Shown here piece after piece: positions 50,995 to 59,935 of a stretch of DNA of 64,000 nt. Under the pieces are notes generated by a model. The model searched no databases. It saw nothing but the letters and a program-made list of their open reading frames with translations, and was not told the DNA's origin. Made by a program: the position numbers and the translations under genes. Each line of letters begins with the position of its first letter. Position 1 is the stretch's first letter. The stretch covers positions 38,036-102,035 of the forward strand of contig PGYA01000009.1 of the NCBI GenBank assembly GCA_002839435.1. Direction: 5' to 3'. The DNA is from Candidatus Riflebacteria bacterium HGW-Riflebacteria-2 (GTDB lineage Bacteria; Muiribacteriota; Ozemobacteria; Ozemobacterales; Ozemobacteraceae).

Positions 50995-53565
50995 TCAGGT
51001 GGTTGCGGAGGTGTTGAGAATATTGCTCAGGGTCTGATTGCTGGCTTCGTCATCGGCTGAGGCTTCGGCTACGTTGTCTTTGAACATCTGTACCAGCGCG
51101 TTAGTCCAGTGCTGGTAGAGTGTCAGACCGGGATATGCACGTGCCGACAGGGTCGCTTTGGGCGGGCCTGATGGTATGGCAATTTCAGCACGTGACTGCC
51201 CGAGCTCGACTATATAGCGGTTGAGCAGTTCTGCCGCGTTGGCCGCTGTTTTTCGCAAGAATCTTACCGGGTTTGGTGCGTTGAGCTGGCCATCGCTCTC
51301 TTCGGCAAGCTTCTTTTCGAGCTTCAGGCGTGAGGCGCCTTTGATGATTTCCTGTGTCACTTCGGCATACCATTCGCCCGGCAGCCCGGTAATTTGCTGG
51401 AAATCAGTGTTTTGCGAGAGGTGTACGAGTTGTTCCTGCCAGCGGTTGAGAACTGCCTGGGCAAATTTAACGCCTTTGCTGACCGGTGTTTTTGCTGGTT
51501 TGGCCGGAGCTGCGACTGGCCCGCTGTCAAAGGCAAAGATAGATTCTTCGAAAACCGGCGTGTCGCTTTGTGCCAGACCACCATTCTCGTTGCCGTCTTC
51601 ATCATCACCCATCGGGTTGATGACCGAGTCAAAAAGCATGCCGATGGTTTTGTCAGATATCGAAAAGCGGTCAAGATCGAGAATCTGCGGCAGAGAATAA
51701 CGGGTGGCCATAACCCGGCCGAGATTTACCAGCAGCTTCTTTGCGCGTTCTTCGGCGAGGCCGCGTGCCTTGCTGATGTCGTCGCCGATGAAGTAAGGCT
51801 GCAGATGGGTTTTGAGTTCGGCTTCGATTTGCTGAAGATTGCAGCTAAGCTGGTTGGCTTTGGTGGTATCTTCTATGCCAGCCCGCAGTGTTTTGATAAG
51901 ATAAGGGATGCCGGGGTTGCCGGGCGTCGCCGACTGTTGCCATGATTCGCCAGGATCAGCGAAATACTTCTGAACATGCTGGTTCGCCAGATACTCTTTT
52001 TTGATCTGTTCGAGTTGCTCTTCGTCGCGCACGAATTCCTGGCCATCCTTGTCACGGCCGAATACCGTCTGCTGCACGTTGGGATTGCGCACCCAGTAGC
52101 AGTTCTGAAATGCCTTGCCGGATTCCCATTCATCGACCCAGTCGCCGGCGCGGCCGAGAAAATCGGCAAAATTGGTCTTGAGACGGCTGTCCCAGCGTAC
52201 CGCCGGGTCTTCCCCGCGTTTGCGCACGAGATCCATGTCGAACTTGGTAAAAATATTGAACAGCAGCGGCTTTTTGCCTTTGCGCGCTGCCGAATCCTTG
52301 CCCTGACTCCATTCTACCCACTTGTTGACCATATACGGCAGCGATTTGGCTTCCTGCGGGCCGCCTTCCTGACAAAGCAGCAGGGCACTGACGTCGCGGT
52401 CGTCTGAGTAGCGGTCAAACAGATAGGCAACTTTACCGCGCAGATAGACTTCAATCAGCGCTTCGTGGTCTTTGCTCAGACGATTCTGGTCGAATACCTG
52501 AGCGCGCGCGCGCGCACCGGGGAAGTCGAGAATATCGAGCTTCTGCACCAGAGCTTCTTCGCCCGGATCCTGCACCTGCATGATCAGCTCACTCGTCAGT
52601 GCGCACAGCACGGACGAATCGAGCGCTATCTCACTGCCGTTGCCAAGAACCACCGTGCATTTGCGGTTCCCGAGTTTGAGCAGCTGCGAAAGGCGCTGTA
52701 CATCGATTATGCTGTTTTCACGTGGCAGCAGTGCATCATCGTAAATGCCGACGACTTCGCCGCCCATGGCGCCGAGTTCCTTGACCAGATGTCGGAAAAG
52801 CTCGGTGATCTTCGGGAACCTGCCCCAGAGCCATTCGAGATAGGTGATCTGCTGGTCGGCCGGCAGCATGCGTATCTCTTCCTGCATTATACCCCAGTAG
52901 TTGATGTCTTCGAGCATGCGCAAAAACTGGTTGTGGAAGTGGCGGCGTGCGTAGTCCTGGAGGTCCCAGACGTCGGCTTCGCTGAGCAGACTGCTGGAAG
53001 AAGCTTTGCCGGCAAAGCTGCGGAAAGAATAACGCACTTTCTGCAGTTCATCGGCTGAGGGCATGAAGTCTGACTGACACTCGAAAAGAAAGCCGTTGAG
53101 GAATATCTTGACCAGGTCAGTTATGCTTAAAAGTCTTATATAAGCAGAACATCCGTTCACCTGACGATACGGTCGGGTGGTGAAGCGGGTGACGATAGCT
53201 GTGCTTTCGCGGCCGCCGGCCGGGTTGATTTCTTCGAGATAGTCGCGGCTTTGCGCAATCTGGCGCGCCTGATTGAGCAGAACCATCGGAGTCGGTCTGA
53301 CGCCGCGAACCATTTCAGAAACCAGATATGACTTGCCGCACTGACTGGCGCCGAAGACACCAAGAGCGAGCGGGCGTCTTGCCGATTCGCCGATGCGTTT
53401 GACGGTTATCTGTTTTTCCTGAATGACTTTTTGCATGAATTTGCGGATCTGCGCGTCTTTCAGGTAACTGCCAGCCCAGTCGGCACTGCTTGCCAGCAGT
53501 CGCGCAAGCTGTTCTGACATGTTGATAACTTTTTGTTCTTCGGGGCGAAGTGGGTTCTGCTGCAT
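50995..53565 (-). CDS. SrfC-like protein with GTPase-type motifs
   Basis: 856 residues; related by size, context and motifs to the putative virulence factor SrfC of the srfABC operon. P-loop GASQCGKS (G72-S79) is followed by a switch-2-like DFPG (D347-G350, in LDILDFPGARAR) and a base-recognition-like TKFD (T440-D443). This G1/G3/G4 order fits a large dynamin-like or TRAFAC GTPase better than a simple ATPase. The N-terminus is helical and the C-terminal half (about 560-850) is mostly helical with a flexible Pro/Ala patch near 685. No signal peptide. The RBS is AGGAG. Last gene of the cluster. Confidence 0.8.
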   Translation of the reverse strand: MQQNPLRPEEQKVINMSEQLARLLASSADWAGSYLKDAQIRKFMQKVIQEKQITVKRIGESARRPLALGVFGASQCGKSYLVSEMVRGVRPTPMVLLNQARQIAQSRDYLEEINPAGGRESTAIVTRFTTRPYRQVNGCSAYIRLLSITDLVKIFLNGFLFECQSDFMPSADELQKVRYSFRSFAGKASSSSLLSEADVWDLQDYARRHFHNQFLRMLEDINYWGIMQEEIRMLPADQQITYLEWLWGRFPKITELFRHLVKELGAMGGEVVGIYDDALLPRENSIIDVQRLSQLLKLGNRKCTVVLGNGSEIALDSSVLCALTSELIMQVQDPGEEALVQKLDILDFPGARARAQVFDQNRLSKDHEALIEVYLRGKVAYLFDRYSDDRDVSALLLCQEGGPQEAKSLPYMVNKWVEWSQGKDSAARKGKKPLLFNIFTKFDMDLVRKRGEDPAVRWDSRLKTNFADFLGRAGDWVDEWESGKAFQNCYWVRNPNVQQTVFGRDKDGQEFVRDEEQLEQIKKEYLANQHVQKYFADPGESWQQSATPGNPGIPYLIKTLRAGIEDTTKANQLSCNLQQIEAELKTHLQPYFIGDDISKARGLAEERAKKLLVNLGRVMATRYSLPQILDLDRFSISDKTIGMLFDSVINPMGDDEDGNENGGLAQSDTPVFEESIFAFDSGPVAAPAKPAKTPVSKGVKFAQAVLNRWQEQLVHLSQNTDFQQITGLPGEWYAEVTQEIIKGASRLKLEKKLAEESDGQLNAPNPVRFLRKTAANAAELLNRYIVELGQSRAEIAIPSGPPKATLSARAYPGLTLYQHWTNALVQMFKDNVAEASADDEASNQTLSNILNTSATT

Positions 53566-53592
53566 CTCTGGACTCCTGTCGATGTGTCGGTG

Positions 53593-54828
53593 TTACTGGT
53601 TGCCTGATCCGGTTGGTGCGCTTTCGCCAGGCTGTGAGGTCGATGGAGCCGGTTGTGGCGGCACCGGACTGTTATTGACTGGCTGTGCCGGCGGTTGTGC
53701 AGGCTGTTGTGGAGAAGGCTGCGCGGTTGGTTGTACGGCCGGCTGTGCGGCTGGTTGTACAGCTGGAGCCGGATTGCCGCCGGCCGGTGCTGTCTGCGAC
53801 AATTGATGGCCACAATGCGGGCAGGTGCCACCCTGCTGACCTCCTCCTCCGCCGCCGCCATTGCCGCCGCCCGGTGCGCCACCGCCACCAGACCCGCCAC
53901 CACCTGAACCACCGCCACCACCCATCATGCTGCCGGCCCCCCCCATCATTCCTGGCGGCGGGAAAGCAGACTGTCGTTTTGGCAGAAACAACAGCAGCAG
54001 AATGATTATGGCAAGAACAATAGCCAGCCATTTCACCCACTCATAAGCGCCAAGACCACATGCCATGAGGGGTTTGCTTTTGTTGAGCTCATCTCCTTCA
54101 AGCGGGGCTGCTGGTTTTTCATCTTCTCTTTTGGCTTCTTTGGCGGCAGCATCCGGTTTTTTTGCTTCTTTTGCCGGGATGGCAGATTCTTTAGCCTCTT
54201 CTACAACTGCTTTTTTCTGGTCTGGCTGGTTGTCGCTGCTGAACAGGGCAGCCGCGGCAGCAGCGGTTGCCGCTGATGCCGGTGCCGGTGCGGCAGGTTC
54301 TTCTTGTTTTGGTGGTGCTTTGCGCTGGATTTCGGCAAGAAATTCATCCCAGCCGGCATACTTTACCTGCCCGGCAAAGCGGCCGTCTTCGCTGAAATAG
54401 CCCCAGTGAACGAGCACCGGTTTCCCTGCTACGACAAATATCTGGCTGGCGTCAGGCGATACCGCTACCGCCTTGAGATAGTCTGAATAGTCTTTTTCTT
54501 TGCCGGTTTTATCCTGTTTGGCCTCGGCGTAGTTCTTGATTTTTTGAATATAGGTGGTCAGCAGTGCCACAGTTTCTGCACGCTGTGTTTCTGGCAGATC
54601 GTTGAATTTGACCGCGTTGCCGCTGAGCTCGGTTTCCCATTCGACTTCCTGGGCGGCGTTGCTGTTGTTGCCAGGGAAAGTTGGCCTGGCAAAAAGGTGT
54701 TTCAGCTCGCCATCGGGAGAAATTTCGTTGATGACAGCCTGCAGATGTCCGTAGAACTGGTGAACCGGCTGATTGCGAAAGTAGCAGGCGCGGAAGCCGC
54801 GGGTAAGGGTTTTGGCCAAGAGTCCCAT
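53593..54828 (-). CDS. SrfA-like membrane protein with Gly-rich tail and CxxC motif
   Basis: 411 residues. The N-terminal domain (about 1-165) follows the SrfA pattern: VEWETELSGNAVKFNDLPET, then a helical region, then FVVAGKPVLVHWGYF. An Ala/Lys/Glu-rich linker (about 180-255) leads to one transmembrane helix (WLAIVLAIIILLLLFL, about 267-283). The C-terminal tail has runs of glycine, a CPHCGHQL knuckle and a long Pro/Gln/Ala stretch. The tail would lie on the other side of the membrane from the SrfA domain. RBS AAGGAG. Assignment to SrfA is from the domain pattern. Confidence 0.75.
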   Translation of the reverse strand: MGLLAKTLTRGFRACYFRNQPVHQFYGHLQAVINEISPDGELKHLFARPTFPGNNSNAAQEVEWETELSGNAVKFNDLPETQRAETVALLTTYIQKIKNYAEAKQDKTGKEKDYSDYLKAVAVSPDASQIFVVAGKPVLVHWGYFSEDGRFAGQVKYAGWDEFLAEIQRKAPPKQEEPAAPAPASAATAAAAAALFSSDNQPDQKKAVVEEAKESAIPAKEAKKPDAAAKEAKREDEKPAAPLEGDELNKSKPLMACGLGAYEWVKWLAIVLAIIILLLLFLPKRQSAFPPPGMMGGAGSMMGGGGGSGGGGSGGGGAPGGGNGGGGGGGQQGGTCPHCGHQLSQTAPAGGNPAPAVQPAAQPAVQPTAQPSPQQPAQPPAQPVNNSPVPPQPAPSTSQPGESAPTGSGNQ

Positions 54829-54854
54829 GTTTTTTTCTCCTTGCTGGTCGCAGG

Positions 54855-55619
54855 TCAGGTAAGAACCAGGCCGGTTTTGACCACCTGGTTTGAGCTTCGC
54901 GCAGTAACCAGGAAGCCATGCATTTCACGAACGGTTTTGCCAGATGGCAGAGAGCCGGGCGCGCGTTCGTGATATTGCGGGTTGAAGGTTTCGCCTTCCA
55001 TCTGTATGAAAGAATAGCTCTCAGAGACCTCAGAGAGGTAGCGTGCCGTTGTTTTGAGCAGGCGCCTGCGTTCGCCAAAACTGACGCCGGTCAGCGACTG
55101 CAGGAAGCGTTCGCCGAGAGTAATCAGCGTGAACAGTTTCTGTTCTGGCGTGCCGTGGCGCAGATTGCTTTTTATCGGCAGCAGAGAATTCGCCGCGCCC
55201 CAGACCTTTACCATAACCCGATTGTCGCTGACGCTGCGGATAATGTCGCAGAACTGGTTTCTGGCTTCGACTTCACAAGCCTCTGTCAGGTGCAGGCTTT
55301 CCCAATGTGCGATAAGCTGTTGCTGCAAAGAGTTCGCCGGCATGGCTTCGGTCGGAGCCGCAGCCGCCGCAGCAGCCGGGTTGGGCCGTGGCATTGGCGG
55401 CAGTTCCGGTTCGGGTTTTACTGCAGGTGCGGCCGCTTTATCGCCGGTCAGCAGCAGGTGGCGGATTTTTCGCAGCTCATCACTACTGAGAGGTGGTTCT
55501 TCGGTCTTATGATCTTCGCTGCCGGGAAAAGCCGGGAGTTCGCTGCCGGTTCGCGAATCGTTGCTCTGTGCGGGTTCGCCCAAGGTCGGAAACGGAAACA
55601 GCTCGTTGTTTTCGCTCAT
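54855..55619 (-). CDS. Conserved-context protein between SrfB- and SrfA-like genes
   Basis: 254 residues, no family recognised. No signal or membrane segment. The first ~100 residues are Pro/Ala/Glu-rich and likely disordered, with a short helix SSDELRKIRHLLLTGD. The folded C-terminal part (about 100-254) includes HLTEACEVEARNQFCDIIRS and GETFNPQYHERAPGSLP. The latter ('F.p..H.......'), with an internal acidic N-terminus, recalls GrpE-like nucleotide-exchange factors of actin/Hsp70-type proteins; this is a weak resemblance. It follows the actin-like SrfB gene by 25 bases. RBS AAGGAG. Confidence 0.72.
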   Translation of the reverse strand: MSENNELFPFPTLGEPAQSNDSRTGSELPAFPGSEDHKTEEPPLSSDELRKIRHLLLTGDKAAAPAVKPEPELPPMPRPNPAAAAAAAPTEAMPANSLQQQLIAHWESLHLTEACEVEARNQFCDIIRSVSDNRVMVKVWGAANSLLPIKSNLRHGTPEQKLFTLITLGERFLQSLTGVSFGERRRLLKTTARYLSEVSESYSFIQMEGETFNPQYHERAPGSLPSGKTVREMHGFLVTARSSNQVVKTGLVLT

Positions 55620-55644
55620 TTGCTTCTCCTTGTGCTGGCAGTCA

Positions 55645-58386
55645 TCAGAGGTCGAAACTGCCGGTATCTAGCCAGTACTGGTCGGTAATCATGGTGCGCA
55701 GACGCAGGCTGGCGGCGTTCGCCGTGACCTTGCTGCCTTTTTCGTCTTTTATGCCGGTTATTTTAAGACATTCGCGATGTTGCGGATCCTGTTGCAGGGA
55801 GATTTCGAATGGACCGGCGCTGCGCAACTGGTCGCGCTCAAGTTGAACTTCCCAGATCGGATTGACCATGCAGACGTCTGAGTCGATGCGGCGAAGGCCG
55901 AGCATCGATGATTTGGCGGTCTGCAGAACCGCGGGTTCGTTCCCTGGCGTCGGGAACAGGCAGCGGTCGAGAGTCATAACTTCGGGTGAGAAGGTGCCGA
56001 TAAAGCATTCACGCTGGCTGATCAGGCTGCGTTCGGTGCGCAGGCTGAGGTCGTCGAGGTTGTTGAGTCTCTCGGCGAACAGCCAGACGGCGGCGCCCAT
56101 GACGCATGTCGTTTTGGGGTCTGATATGCCGCCGCCCTTCTGAGCGAACGGATACCAGCTTCCGACCGAGTAGCCTTTGAGGCCGATGATTCGCGCCGAA
56201 GGTACCGGCATCAGCTTGACCAGCATTTCTCTGATGATCGGCAGCGAAGAGGGCTTGCCGCCGAGTATCAGGGTATCACAGTCGAACTGGGCAATAACTT
56301 CGGAAAAGATGCGCAGTATATTTTCGAGAACATTGGCAATTACCGCATTTACCCGGGTGCGCGAGATTTCCCAGGGAATTTCTGGCAGCGTTATATCACA
56401 GCCGAACTCCTTTTTCATGCTTTCAGCAAAGAAGTCGAGCACGTTGCTGCCTGGCAGGCGCCGCGGAAAGAACCGGTCGAAACTGAGTTCCATATCGGGA
56501 TCTTCGCTGTCGAGTTCGGCGAACTCGAGGTGGCGATGTGCCATGGGAATCCATATCTGGCGGCAGAGCTCGGCTTTCATGTCGTGAAAGTTCTTGTCGC
56601 GGCCGCCGCGCCCGGAGCCGAAGAAAAGCTGAAATTCTTCCCAGGAAACGTTGGGGTTTTTCTGCTGCGCCCAGTTGAAAATGCGGCGCAGAATGAGCTT
56701 TTCGATAATCCTTTTGGCGATTTCATCGCCGGCAACAGAAAATCCTTCTGAGAACAGCATGCGCTGCCGGATTATCGCCGGGTCAGCCGGGTCGGGCGCG
56801 TATTCAGCAATCATCAGGTCGCTGGTGCCACCACCAATGTCGATACTGGCAAGTCGGAAAGTCTGGTGCTTCTGCGTATCTGCCGATGTGCGCAAGCGTC
56901 CCGGGATGGTTACAGCTTCGGCGGCGCTGCCGAGAAAACGGTTCTTTATTTCGCCGAGCAGGTAGGTGAGCTGCACGGCCGTAGCCTCATCAAAGTCGAG
57001 ATGCAGAGTGGGTTTTTGTTCTTCGCTGCGCCCGGTTGTGTGGAAATAGAGGTCGATGGCCGATTGCACCCGCAGTCGGTAAAGCTCGAGTTCGGGTTGC
57101 GACATGCCGCATGGTGTGGTGATAACGATGTTTTTGAGCTGGCGTCCGGCGAGTCGGTGCCCGCGTGACTTGCGGTAGCTGAACGAGTTGATCTGTGAAT
57201 AGGCGTGACAGAGTATTTCGCTCATCAAAAAGGTCATCAATGCTCCAGGCGGGTAGCAGGGTTCAAACGGCGGTGTCGCCTGATCACCTTTGAATACGCC
57301 GTTTTCGTCGAGATGCTTGAGAAAGCTGGCGCCGATCTTTTTGCCGGTGCCTTCTTCGTTGAGATTGAAATACCATGGGAAATGGCGGGTCTTGTCGTCC
57401 CACAGGTAGCGTTTCGGACTTGACATGCCGGTGTCGCCTACGTCAGAAGGTTCGAGTCTGGCGGCTTCGCTGCCGATGCGAACGATGCTCGGCCACACGA
57501 AAGTGTGCCCGTTCTGTGGTATTGCGTTTTCGGGATCGTAGAACAGTGGCGGCTGAAACTTGAAGCTGGTTTCGAACGGTTCGGTATAGATATCGCCCGG
57601 CTGCTGCAGGTCTCTGATTTCGAGCTTGCAGCATTCATCGAGGCTGACCGGGCGGCCGGGCGTCTGTTCGACGAGTATGCCGCAGGCGCGGCTGTTGCCG
57701 AGGTCAAGCACCAGGTTGACCTCGATTCCTTCGCCCTCGGGATGCATCATGGTGATTTCGGGCAGCGCTTCAGCCTGCTTGAGGCCGTCGATCAGCACGA
57801 AAAAAGCCGCGAGCGATATGGCATAGGGTGGCACCTGGTCGCCGCCAGCGGCGGGAATGCCTTTTAGCGAAGTTTTGAGCCAGTTGAGCAGGGCCGGCGA
57901 CTGCCAGAACTTTTTCTGACCCGGGTTGGCAATGAATGGCACGCCGGTATCTTCAGAAAACAGACCCGCGTCGCTGCCGTCAGTCTGCAGGCCCGTATCT
58001 ACTGCTATTACCATGCGCACAACGTTTTCGTCGGGTTGCAGCGGTGAGCGGTAGAGGAACAGGCGAGCCCAGTCGACACTGCGACATGGAACATCGCTGT
58101 CAGCTGATTTGGGCAGGCAGGGCAGGGGAAGCCATTTCCCGAGACATCTGTCGAGAACGTCGCCAAAACGCAAGGCAAGACCACCGACATCGACCAGGGC
58201 CTGGTCGCCCTGTGCTACAGCGTTGCTGATTGCCTCACTGCCATATTGCAGGCCGATAGCGCCGGCCGGTGACTGCAGCACCCGAAACTGCCAGTTTTTC
58301 TGAAGCAGCAGGTCTGAAAGCCTTATTTCGTATTCAGGAGCATAAAAATTTATGCCGGTTGAAACCAGAAATTCGATTTTCTCCAT
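55645..58386 (-). CDS. SrfB-like actin/Hsp70-fold ATPase
   Basis: 913 residues. The three nucleotide-binding elements of the actin/Hsp70 fold are visible: phosphate-1 LVLDLGNSRACG (D228), phosphate-2 ASIDIGGGTSDL (D516) and the adenosine motif TLILGGKPSSLP (G709-G710). This arrangement and length match SrfB, encoded with SrfA and SrfC in enterobacteria, where it was named among SsrB-regulated factors. No signal peptide. The N-terminal ~220 residues precede the first motif and are specific to this family. Function is not established. It would bind and probably hydrolyse ATP. Confidence 0.85.
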   Translation of the reverse strand: MEKIEFLVSTGINFYAPEYEIRLSDLLLQKNWQFRVLQSPAGAIGLQYGSEAISNAVAQGDQALVDVGGLALRFGDVLDRCLGKWLPLPCLPKSADSDVPCRSVDWARLFLYRSPLQPDENVVRMVIAVDTGLQTDGSDAGLFSEDTGVPFIANPGQKKFWQSPALLNWLKTSLKGIPAAGGDQVPPYAISLAAFFVLIDGLKQAEALPEITMMHPEGEGIEVNLVLDLGNSRACGILVEQTPGRPVSLDECCKLEIRDLQQPGDIYTEPFETSFKFQPPLFYDPENAIPQNGHTFVWPSIVRIGSEAARLEPSDVGDTGMSSPKRYLWDDKTRHFPWYFNLNEEGTGKKIGASFLKHLDENGVFKGDQATPPFEPCYPPGALMTFLMSEILCHAYSQINSFSYRKSRGHRLAGRQLKNIVITTPCGMSQPELELYRLRVQSAIDLYFHTTGRSEEQKPTLHLDFDEATAVQLTYLLGEIKNRFLGSAAEAVTIPGRLRTSADTQKHQTFRLASIDIGGGTSDLMIAEYAPDPADPAIIRQRMLFSEGFSVAGDEIAKRIIEKLILRRIFNWAQQKNPNVSWEEFQLFFGSGRGGRDKNFHDMKAELCRQIWIPMAHRHLEFAELDSEDPDMELSFDRFFPRRLPGSNVLDFFAESMKKEFGCDITLPEIPWEISRTRVNAVIANVLENILRIFSEVIAQFDCDTLILGGKPSSLPIIREMLVKLMPVPSARIIGLKGYSVGSWYPFAQKGGGISDPKTTCVMGAAVWLFAERLNNLDDLSLRTERSLISQRECFIGTFSPEVMTLDRCLFPTPGNEPAVLQTAKSSMLGLRRIDSDVCMVNPIWEVQLERDQLRSAGPFEISLQQDPQHRECLKITGIKDEKGSKVTANAASLRLRTMITDQYWLDTGSFDL

Positions 58387-58395
58387 GAGGGGGTG

Positions 58396-58614
58396 TTACC
58401 TTTCAACCGTTGTTGTGGCGGGAATCTGATTCTGTTCGTTCTTGTCGAGTGGTTTGGGCCAGTTGACCGCAGCCTTTATCGGCCAGTACATGATCAGCGC
58501 TGTTAGAATCAGCACCGGAAAAGCCATGAGATGTGCGATTACAAATATTTCGATAACAACCACCGCGCTCCAGATGAGCAAAGTCTGGTTTACTACACGT
58601 TCGCGTTCAGTCAT
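58396..58614 (-). CDS. Small two-helix membrane protein
   Basis: 72 residues with two hydrophobic helices (TLLIWSAVVVIEIFVIAHLM about 11-30; FPVLILTALIMYWPIKAAV about 32-50) and a polar C-terminus. GGAGG precedes the ATG. It lies between the Sel1 protein and SrfB genes, 18 bases after the former. Possibly the membrane anchor for the cytosolic SrfB/SrfC components; inferred from position. Confidence 0.7.
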   Translation of the reverse strand: MTERERVVNQTLLIWSAVVVIEIFVIAHLMAFPVLILTALIMYWPIKAAVNWPKPLDKNEQNQIPATTTVER

Positions 58615-58632
58615 CTGTGTTCCTCCTGCCGG

Positions 58633-59826
58633 TTAACCCTCGAGAATTTCTTTGAGCAGAACCTGAGCTTCCTTATGCCCCTGTTGAGCTGCCCGCTGCA
58701 ACAGGTTCTGTGCTTTTTCGAGGCTGAATTCGACGCCCATGCCGCACTGGTAAAGGCTGCCGAGATGATACTGGGCTTCGGCGTCGCCGCCTTCGGCCGC
58801 CAGTCGCAGCCAGTTGGCCGCTGTTGCAAAATCCTGTTTGATGCCGACACCCTTGAGATAGACTATGCCGATTGCGCGGCGGGCAGGGATCGATCCCTGT
58901 TTGGCGGCCTGATTGAGTATGGCGAGTGCTTCGGGCACGTCGGGCCTGCCGGTATGGCCGGGAAGCAGTTGAACCGCCTGATTATACAAAGACTCGGCGC
59001 TGCCGTAATAAACTTTCCCGCTGCCGGATGGCGTCGAAGCTGGTCGGGCCGATGGCGTTGCCGGCGCTGCCTGTTTTGTCGCAGCTCTGGTAGCAGGTTT
59101 TGCTGGTTTCTGGGTGGGAGTATCCTTTTTAAGGGCGGGTGCAGTTGGATCAACTGCTGGCATTAAAGGTTCTGCTCTTGCGCCGCCAGTTCTTGCGGTT
59201 TCACTGCCAGTTGTTTTGCGTCGCGGTGGTGGTGCCGAAAACAGCGGGCGGCTGTTCGGTGCTTCGATTTTTACCATGCTGGCGGCCAGCCCGGCACTCT
59301 GTTGTGGCGATTCCTCGCGGAACCAGCTGGCGAAAACGTGAACGACGCCGGCTTCATTTTGCCCGAAAATCAGGCCGAAGCGCGATTTGGCGATGAGCTG
59401 GGCGTAGGCCGGCGGTGCCGCTTTGATAGAGACTGTCGCCGCAGTTGCCTTGGCTGACGGCGCTGCCGACTTTGCCGGGCCCGCCGGTCTTGCTGTCGGG
59501 CTTTCGAGCTTGAGTCCAAGCGACAGTGCCCAGGTTTCTACTGCCCAGACGGCCAGCTCGTCAGTTAATCCGTGCTTTTTAACCAGCGTGGTTGCCAGAT
59601 TGATAACTGAACGGCCGCTGACCAGACCGCTGCCGTCTTTTTGTAGTTCCCATGGCAGTCTTTCGACAAGTCCCGCTGCCAGAGCGGGAATCTCCGGCAG
59701 ATTCTGCCATTCACCGAGCTTGTTGATTTCTCTGGTAAAGTTGTCGAGGCTCTGAAAGACGCTGGCATCCTTGCGTCCTATCAGCGTCATCAGACCTTTT
59801 TGTAGCGAATCGCGAACAGCACTCAT
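58633..59826 (-). CDS. Sel1-repeat protein, first gene of srf-like cluster
   Basis: 397 residues, soluble. The N-terminal domain (about 1-110) ends with ELAVWAVETWALSLGL, a motif that precedes linkers in several cytosolic regulators. A linker rich in Ala/Pro/Lys follows, with a FGLIFGQNE-type strand near 150. The C-terminal third has three Sel1-type repeats (PEALAILNQAAKQGSIPARR, ATAANWLRLAAEGGDAEAQY, EKAQNLLQRAAQQGHKEAQV). Sel1 repeats bind proteins. As promoter-proximal gene it may be the adaptor for the cluster. Confidence 0.85.
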   Translation of the reverse strand: MSAVRDSLQKGLMTLIGRKDASVFQSLDNFTREINKLGEWQNLPEIPALAAGLVERLPWELQKDGSGLVSGRSVINLATTLVKKHGLTDELAVWAVETWALSLGLKLESPTARPAGPAKSAAPSAKATAATVSIKAAPPAYAQLIAKSRFGLIFGQNEAGVVHVFASWFREESPQQSAGLAASMVKIEAPNSRPLFSAPPPRRKTTGSETARTGGARAEPLMPAVDPTAPALKKDTPTQKPAKPATRAATKQAAPATPSARPASTPSGSGKVYYGSAESLYNQAVQLLPGHTGRPDVPEALAILNQAAKQGSIPARRAIGIVYLKGVGIKQDFATAANWLRLAAEGGDAEAQYHLGSLYQCGMGVEFSLEKAQNLLQRAAQQGHKEAQVLLKEILEG

Positions 59827-59856
59827 TCCTCTGACCCCGCCTCTGTTGATAAGGAG

Positions 59857-59885
59857 AGAATAGCAATTATCGGCAGCGCCGTCAA
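59857..59885 (-). promoter_or_regulatory. Promoter of the srf-like cluster
   Basis: Minus strand: TTGACG (59880-59885), 17-base spacer, TATTCT (59857-59862). About 24 bases of leader before the ATG at 59826. The -35 sits directly beside the upstream gene's terminator. Confidence 0.65.
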
Positions 59886-59886
59886 C

Positions 59887-59917
59887 AAAAAGGCGGACAC
59901 CATGTAAGGTGCCCGCC
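59887..59917 (-). terminator. Rho-independent terminator of the polytopic membrane protein gene
   Basis: Ten-base stem (GGCGGACACC 59892-59901, GGTGCCCGCC 59908-59917; one mismatch), six-base loop, and on the minus strand a run of five T (59887-59891). Confidence 0.8.
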
Positions 59918-59935
59918 CAGTGCTAACTAATTATG

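Noticed and set aside
52502..52514. Alternating GC run, possible Z-DNA or regulatory site
   Set aside because: It lies inside the SrfC-like gene and simply encodes an Ala-Arg repeat.
54918..55688. Plus-strand open frame (256 residues) opposite the 254-residue cluster gene
   Set aside because: The minus-strand gene has a good RBS and lies in operon order; the plus-strand frame has neither.
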